Origin: Apodospora peruviana
Taxonomy: Eukaryota > Ascomycota > Sordariomycetes > Sordariales > Lasiosphaeriaceae
Assembly (NCBI GenBank): GCA_033439685.1
Contig: JAUEDM010000007.1
Coordinates: 1,550,001-1,614,000 of the forward strand
Direction of reading: 5' to 3'
DNA: 64,000 nt
This document shows, piece by piece, positions 58,801-64,000 of this stretch; the first letter of the stretch is position 1; each line of letters opens with the position of its first letter. The position numbers and the translations under genes were made by a program. The notes under the pieces were generated by a model. The model did no database searches and was not told the origin of the DNA. It saw only the letters and a program-made list of their open reading frames with translations.

Positions 58801-60501
58801 GGAAAACCTCCAGCCGGCAGTGCGAAGCGTTCCTCATAGAACTGAAGTCTGCGTCCTCGATCTTCAACCAGCAAGGGCCCATGATGTTTTTCCACAGGAC
58901 AAACTGCTCAAATAGGGCTGTGTTGGTACCAAATACGTGCGAGAAGGTGTCACCCGTCCTGTTCGCCTCAATTTGAGGTTTGGTGTATGGGTAGAGGAGC
59001 TTGAGATATTGGCCTTCCTTGGGAATATCGGGCAGCTCGAACGTGTACTTGCGCGTGCAAACCTTGGTCTTCCACATGCTGACGTTTAACTTGCCCATGA
59101 TGGTGTCGACTTCGTTGTAAACATCCACCATACTAACTTCCTCGTCTCCTTCCTCGCCATCCTGTAGCCGGTGTTTTCGGGGCAGGAAGTAAAGTTTTCG
59201 AAGGATGTTGTCCACCTTGACAAAACAACTGACATATTTGTTCGTCTTCTTATTCAAGACTTTTCCAAACAGGCACAGACTACCGTTGACCTCGGTGTAG
59301 TCGGTCCAAAACATTCTGAGACTGCCATCTTCCTCAATGGCATCCTTGTAGTCAATCTTGCCAACGCTGCTCTGCTCGGCCGGCGAGCTGGAGACCACAT
59401 TGAGTTTCTGGTTAATCTGGTTCCACGATGAGGCACCAATATCAGCATCGCTCGGCTTAGCAGGCGATGAGCTCGCTGGTGATGGGTACGGATCCGACTT
59501 GATAAGCTTCTTGACCTGGCGAGACGCGGCCAGATTGACACTAGCAGTGGTGATCGCGCTTGCATGGGCAACCTCCATCATATCGTCATCTTCGTCATCG
59601 TCATCTGCGGCGGCCTTGTTTTGTGTCCTTCGCTGGGCGACCTTTGCGGCGGGTGAAGAGGGGGCAGGATCACTCATGATGGCGTTCCGGGCAGGGGCAG
59701 GGACGTCGTCGTCGTCCATGGGGGGAATGAAATCGTCATCGTCCATCCGAGCATCGTCGGCAATAGGGGAGGGTAGCCTGTCGTCGACCACCTTGGCCTT
59801 CTTGGTGGCTGGCTGTCGGGTCTCTCGTGCTGGTGAAAGGGCACGAGCCTTCCTGCGCTCGGCTGATCTGTCTCTCTTCTTGGTGGCGGCTCTGGGCAAA
59901 GGAGCGGGAATGTTCGCGTCAACCTCGCCGAGGAGGTCGGCAAGAAACTTGTCGTCGTCTTCTGTTTTGATAACCTACACCGCAGATTAGACGGAAGTTC
60001 TTCGGTTGGGCGGACACAGAAGCAAGAGCACACGTACCTTTGCCTTGGGCTGTGCTTTGGTGGCACCCTTTGTGAAATACTCGGAGATGTCCCGGTCGTT
60101 GGCGTCTTTCCGGGCCTGGTCATGATCGCGTTCCTTCTTGGCTACAGAGACGAGAAGTCGGTTAGGACGAAGCGGGAAAAGGGTCAAAGATTGGGACCAG
60201 GTGGCTTACATTTGCGCTCCTTGCCGCGTAGAGCTATGTCTTCGTCGCTGTCGGACTGGTAGGTCTGCACGCGGTCCCATTCTTCCCGGCCGTCGTCGGC
60301 ATAGCCCTCGCCATTGTCGTCGACGACAAAATCATCCTGGTTCAGCCGATCGCGCACAATGGCCTTGTATTGGTTCTCATCGACCTCCTCGTAGAGCTCG
60401 TCGACCTGGCCGACCTCATATGTGTCAAACTTCTTCTTGCCTGACTGCCTCAGAGCGCGCAGCTCGGCGTATTTGTCGCGTTTTTTCAGTGCCTTGGACA
60501 T
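55875..60501 (-). CDS. POL1: DNA polymerase alpha catalytic subunit
   Basis: Four exons on the minus strand, 60210-60501, 60038-60141, 57692-59974 and 55875-57638, give 1480 aa, the usual length. The N-terminus has the Pol alpha start (KYAELRALRQSGKKKFDTYE), acidic segments and a nuclear-type basic stretch. The B-family exonuclease-like domain (DPDVIVGHQLEGVDYSILLN) lacks catalytic carboxylates, as normal for Pol alpha. Polymerase motifs: SLYPS at ~872-876, KLTANSMYG at ~953, YGDTDS at ~1003-1008. The C-terminus carries two cysteine modules, CRSCKK...CPSCG and [20 protein letters not shown], that bind zinc and the B subunit. With primase it makes the RNA-DNA primers of replication in the nucleus. 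Intron 3 separates the SLYPS exon from the rest. The promoter holds MluI-type boxes, pointing to G1/S control. Confidence 0.97.
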
Positions 60502-61188
60502 GGCTGAGCAAGTGGTGTGGTCTGCTCTTGGGTGCACAAGGGAGGAGGAGGGTGATGGTTGCTGAGTTTGTCTCTAGAAATTGTCAGATTGCTGGTTCAA
60601 CGTGGAGAGCAGAGGGCACTCGTACTGTTGTGTATGGCTCCAGCCTGGAAGTCAAGTCGGGTGCATGACTTCAGTCCGCTCTAACAATGTTATAGTGGGT
60701 GGGCGGGGCCCAATCAAGAAAGACGCGCTGTTTCGTGCTCTCACGCGTCCAGAGACGCGCACCCCTGCATGCCAGGCTTAACCCCTGGAAGTGGCCTCAT
60801 CCAGGGCCAGGGGTGTGTATTTTAAAGTGGGGCTTTAGCAAGATGATCGTTATCGATACGGAGAGGTCTGCTTGTAGCTCGGCGCATTGGCGCAGACGAT
60901 CCCGGCAGGCACCGCGGCGAGACGAAGAAAAATTACGGATTCGTAGTTTTGATTGTCGACAGGAGCTCCAACACACAGTACGGCCCACGTCACCAGTCTA
61001 CCACAGCTCGACACCGATTTGCGCCGGATATCGTATTCCGACCGAGTCTATCTAAACAGCAGGACATATCATTAAGTGGGAAGAGGCCGGAGAAGGGAAG
61101 ACATAGGCAGCTTCCGCTCGAGGGGGGTGCGCAAGGCCGAGAAGGAGACGGAGACGGAGACGGGCAAGTCACAGGCGCAGGCGCAGTC
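60502..61188. promoter_or_regulatory. divergent promoter POL1 / PPR gene
   Basis: The start codons are 687 bp apart and diverge. Three ACGCG sites cluster in the middle (see separate entry). The PPR side is GA-rich with GGAGACGGAGACGGAGACGG just before its ATG. No ORF is supported. Confidence 0.7.
60723..60760. promoter_or_regulatory. cluster of MluI cell-cycle-box-like sites
   Basis: ACGCGC at 60723-60728, a perfect MCB ACGCGT at 60743-60748, and ACGCGC at 60755-60760, about 220-260 bp upstream of the POL1 ATG. In yeasts ACGCGT is bound by MBF (Mbp1-Swi6), which drives DNA-replication genes including POL1 at G1/S. Binding in this fungus is inference. Confidence 0.7.
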
Positions 61189-63399
61189 ATGTTTGTCTGT
61201 CGCGCTTGCATGAGGAAAGGGCTTGGGGTGCTCCGAAACACCAGAGAAGTGGAGGCGCGGCTGTTGTCTTCTCTACGAGCTGTCCCGAGCCATGCACCCC
61301 GGCGCCTGGCCTTCGCGACAGATACATCTCCGGTCGAGCATGTTGGGAACGAGTCAGCACTGCCGCCGCGCACGAGGCATGTCGACGAATCCGAAGACTC
61401 TCCCGATATGAAGAGGCTGGATTGGGTTGTAAATAAGCATCTGCAGTATCTCAAAGACCCCTTTGATATCGCAGCTCACATCAAGAAGACATTGGAGAAA
61501 AACAGATACCACGAGGCCCTGCATTTGACGCGCAAAGCTAGCCGCACTACCAAGCTCACGGTTGGTTGGAACCACTTGATCGACTACCAAATGAAGGAAC
61601 AGCGTCTCCATGCCGCCATAAAGCTGTACAATGAGGTTGGTTGTTTAATGGATCCACTACGCTTCCATGGGAGCCACTGCTAACATCCTCTTCAGATGAA
61701 GAAGCGCGCCCAGCTTCCTGACGCCACGACTTACACCATCATCTTCCGCGGCTGCGCTGCGTCTATACACCCCAAGTTGGCCGTGTCGGAGTCCCTCAGG
61801 ATATATCAGTCCATGATCAGCGTAGGCAAGATCAAGCCAAACACAATCCACATGAATGCCGTCCTTGATGTCTGCTCGCGTGCCGGGGACATCGAGAGCC
61901 TTTTTACCGTAATCAAGACAGCTACCCCAGGATTACGGACTCCCAACAACCAGACCTATACCATCATCATGAACGCCCTACGGTACAATGCGGAACAGCA
62001 CGCGTGGGCCCACAAGGATATGAGTAAGAAAGAGATTTGGGATTACTCCAAGGTCGCCATCAGCAGAGCCCGAGGTGTCTGGGAGGAGGTTGTTGAGCGC
62101 TGGAGGAAAGGCCGAGTAAACATCGACGAGGAGTTGGTCTGCGCTACGGGCCGGGTACTTATGATGGGTGAGCGCGCCGACGCTCTCAGCGTCTTCGAGC
62201 TCCTCGAGCAGACCATGCAGCTCCCTCTTCCAGACCATGTGAAAGCTCCTGCGTCTCGACCCAAACCCACTGAACCGCCACAAACAGAGGCTGGGACAGC
62301 GGAAGCCACGACATCAGAAGCTTTGACAGTTGAAGCCTCTACTGTGGAAGTCCAAAGTACGGCGACAGCGACAACATTAATAACTACTACTCCCACTACC
62401 ATTACCTCAATACCGGAATCCCCAGTAAAAGTGAAGTCACAACAATCACCGCCACCAACCGCAAGACAGCTATCGAGAAGGTGCTCAAGCGCCTCATTCA
62501 CCATTTACGCCAAACCAGGCAACAACACCCTCTCCCTAATTCTCAGCATACTCGTCAAGACCCGCATCACCACTCTCGCGCCCAAATACTGGGCTCTCCT
62601 CACACAGACCCACGGCGTCGTCCCCGACAAGGACAACTATATCTGCTACCTCAAGGCGCTCGTCCACGGCCGCGCCAGCGCCAAGATTGCCGACGCGATC
62701 GCCGAAATCCCCACCGCCATGCTCTCGCCCATGACCTTCCGCCTCGGCTTCTCGGCCTGCATACGCGACGAGCTCAACTGGAACGCCTTCGACAACGCCA
62801 AGCGCATCTTCCGCGTGATGGCCTCCCGGCTGCGTTACCCCGACCCGCACGCCATGCGCCTCTTCCTGGTCTCGGCCCGCGGCAATTTTGGTCGCTTTAG
62901 GGAAGAGTCCGAGACCAAGCCCGTCGAGTCGCGCCTCGCCCTCGGCAAGCAGATCGTCACGGCCCTCGACATGATGTGGGGGCCCTTCCGCATCCTCTGC
63001 ACCTCCTTCTCGTTCCCCAAGGACAACACCCGCTCGCCGGTGGACGCGTACCTCCGCACGAAAGACTTCAGGGAAGAGATGCTGACGTGCGCGAACCGCA
63101 TGATCGCCGCCTATGACAAGGTCATTTTTGCCAACTTGATAGCCGACGAGCAGGTCCGCAAGGTCATCTACGTCAGACGGGCCATCCTGGGCAGGCTGGT
63201 CCAGCGGTATAGCAAAATTGATGAAAAGATGGAGAAGAAGATTCTTGAGGAGCAGCGGGCGGGTGACGAAGAGCCCCTCGGGGAGGAGGGCCAGGCTGAG
63301 AAAGAGTGCAGTGGTGGTAATGGCGAGAAGAAAATAACTAAAAGCATTGTTATTGTGAAGAAGCCAGAGAGAAAGAATGCGCTGCCTGAACGTCTTTAA
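61189..63399 (+). CDS. pentatricopeptide-repeat (PPR) protein, probably mitochondrial
   Basis: Two exons, 61189-61635 and 61696-63399, give 716 aa. The start MFVCRACMRKGLGVLR is basic and hydrophobic, fitting a mitochondrial targeting signal. PPR-type helix pairs are visible: WNHLIDYQMKEQRLHAAIKL, TYTIIFRGCA..., TIHMNAVLDVCSRAGDIESL and TYTIIMNALRYNAEQ. A Thr/Glu/Ala/Pro-rich linker at ~residues 345-410 splits the protein; the second half again looks helical (NNTLSLILSILVKTRI, DNYICYLKAL). The C-terminus is Lys/Glu-rich. PPR proteins bind organellar RNA in expression, splicing or mitoribosome work; I cannot name the target. It is divergent from POL1 without known functional link. Confidence 0.85.
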
Positions 63400-63831
63400 A
63401 GAATCCAATGTACGGCAAAAGCTATTGTATTTATCTGTATAATATTCATGTGTTTGATAGTACGAGGATCTTAGAAATAGAAGTTGTATATTTACCTTTA
63501 TATCAAAGCAACATAAAGACCAAGAATAAAGTAGGTATGTTTATAAGTACAGAAACCTTGTCACCTGTTACAGTATCCAATCACAGCTGTCACTTCTCCA
63601 GTGCATCATTTACAAGAATTTGCTCTCCTAACACTACCTAATATCACTAGGTAGTCTAGACCATCCCTATCCTATTCACTTACCAACAGAGCCTATCACA
63701 GTTCCGATTCACTCTTACTGTCTTGTCTGTCTTCAATCAGACACTCCAATACACTGACGCACAGAAATTATAATACAGCCAGGATAATCCGCACCAACAG
63801 CACCACATCGGAAACACAACCAACCAGATCC
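63400..63831. other. convergent 3' region, PPR gene / edge gene
   Basis: AT-rich flanking DNA with a short inverted repeat at 63633-63655. No gene is supported. Confidence 0.55.
63633..63655. repeat. short inverted repeat ACTACCTA / TAGGTAGT
   Basis: Two perfect 8-bp arms with a 7-nt spacer lie between the convergent genes. It belongs to the ACCTA/TAGGT family of short palindromes seen elsewhere in the window. Confidence 0.8.
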
Positions 63832-64000
63832 TCAAGAGAGAATGTCATCCGGATCGAGCACAACAGACGCAGTAGACACAGCAGACATGGAGCGAAGGGA
63901 AGAACCATCCTCGGGTGAGTTGTTTGACGAATCACCATCAAACGACTCGCCGATCTGCAACAACTCCTCCTGCAGAGACCGCCATGCCGGCGCGTCTCTG
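63832..64000 (-). CDS. C-terminal end of a gene cut by the window edge
   Basis: On the minus strand one frame is open from the window edge to a TGA at 63832-63834. It reads RDAPAWRSLQEELLQIGESF, then an Asp/Asn/Ser-rich piece (SSNNSPEDGSSLRSMSAVST) and ends VVLDPDDILS. The composition looks like a real, regulated C-terminal tail. The plus strand is also open here (MSSGSSTTDAVDTADMERRE) and cannot be excluded. No family is recognised from 55 residues. Confidence 0.5.
   Translation of the reverse strand, partial: RDAPAWRSLQEELLQIGESFDGDSSNNSPEDGSSLRSMSAVSTASVVLDPDDILS

Overview
The window is nuclear DNA of a filamentous ascomycete (Pezizomycotina), most likely a Sordariomycete. The evidence is compact genes with short GTAAGT...(C)AG introns of about 50-100 nt, long pyrimidine-rich leaders, and a gene content typical of moulds: a NoxR NADPH-oxidase regulator, a sphingolipid C9-methyltransferase, a BAHD-type acyltransferase and a fused THI20. 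I see no rRNA, tRNA, CRISPR array, intact transposon or virus. All exon joins are inferred by eye from splice consensus, reading phase and protein-family continuity.

Layout, left to right. 1-3.3 kb: long gene-poor leader/promoter. 3.3-5.2 kb (+): noxR. 7.1-8.7 kb (-): FAR1-domain, polyglutamine transcription-factor-like gene. 10.3-10.8 kb (+): 134-aa helical protein. 11.6-12.4 kb (+): ribosomal protein L34. 13.6-15.0 kb (+): acyltransferase. 15.6-16.5 kb (+): NDUFAF3-like complex I assembly factor. 17.5-19.2 kb (-): sphingolipid C9-methyltransferase. 19.8-20.2 kb (-): an internally deleted GH13 maltase pseudogene. 21.0-25.4 kb (+): Rictor/Avo3. 26.3-28.5 kb (+): THI20 with ten introns. 29.5-31.9 kb (+): DBP2. 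33.7-35.3 kb (-): RING plus LON protein. 36.8-37.3 kb (+): small gene with an apparent one-base frameshift. 37.7-39.7 kb (-): THO subunit Hpr1. 40.2-44.8 kb (+): Aquarius/Cwf11. 44.8-49.1 kb: large gap. 49.1-53.9 kb (+): eIF4G. 55.9-60.5 kb (-): DNA polymerase alpha catalytic subunit. 61.2-63.4 kb (+): PPR protein, probably mitochondrial. 63.8-64.0 kb (-): end of a gene cut by the window.

Most genes are housekeeping and are not an operon or biosynthetic cluster. Three neighbours (DBP2, HPR1, Aquarius) all act on nascent RNA, mRNP assembly and R-loops, and HPR1 and Aquarius are divergently transcribed from a shared ~490-bp region. POL1 and the PPR gene also share a divergent promoter, which carries three MluI-box-like ACGCG sites. 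I found no convincing wholly new system. The best leads are the long late intron of DBP2, the deleted maltase relic, the frameshifted small gene, two GC-AG introns, a 19-nt microexon, and two genes whose stop codon lies inside a perfect splice donor.
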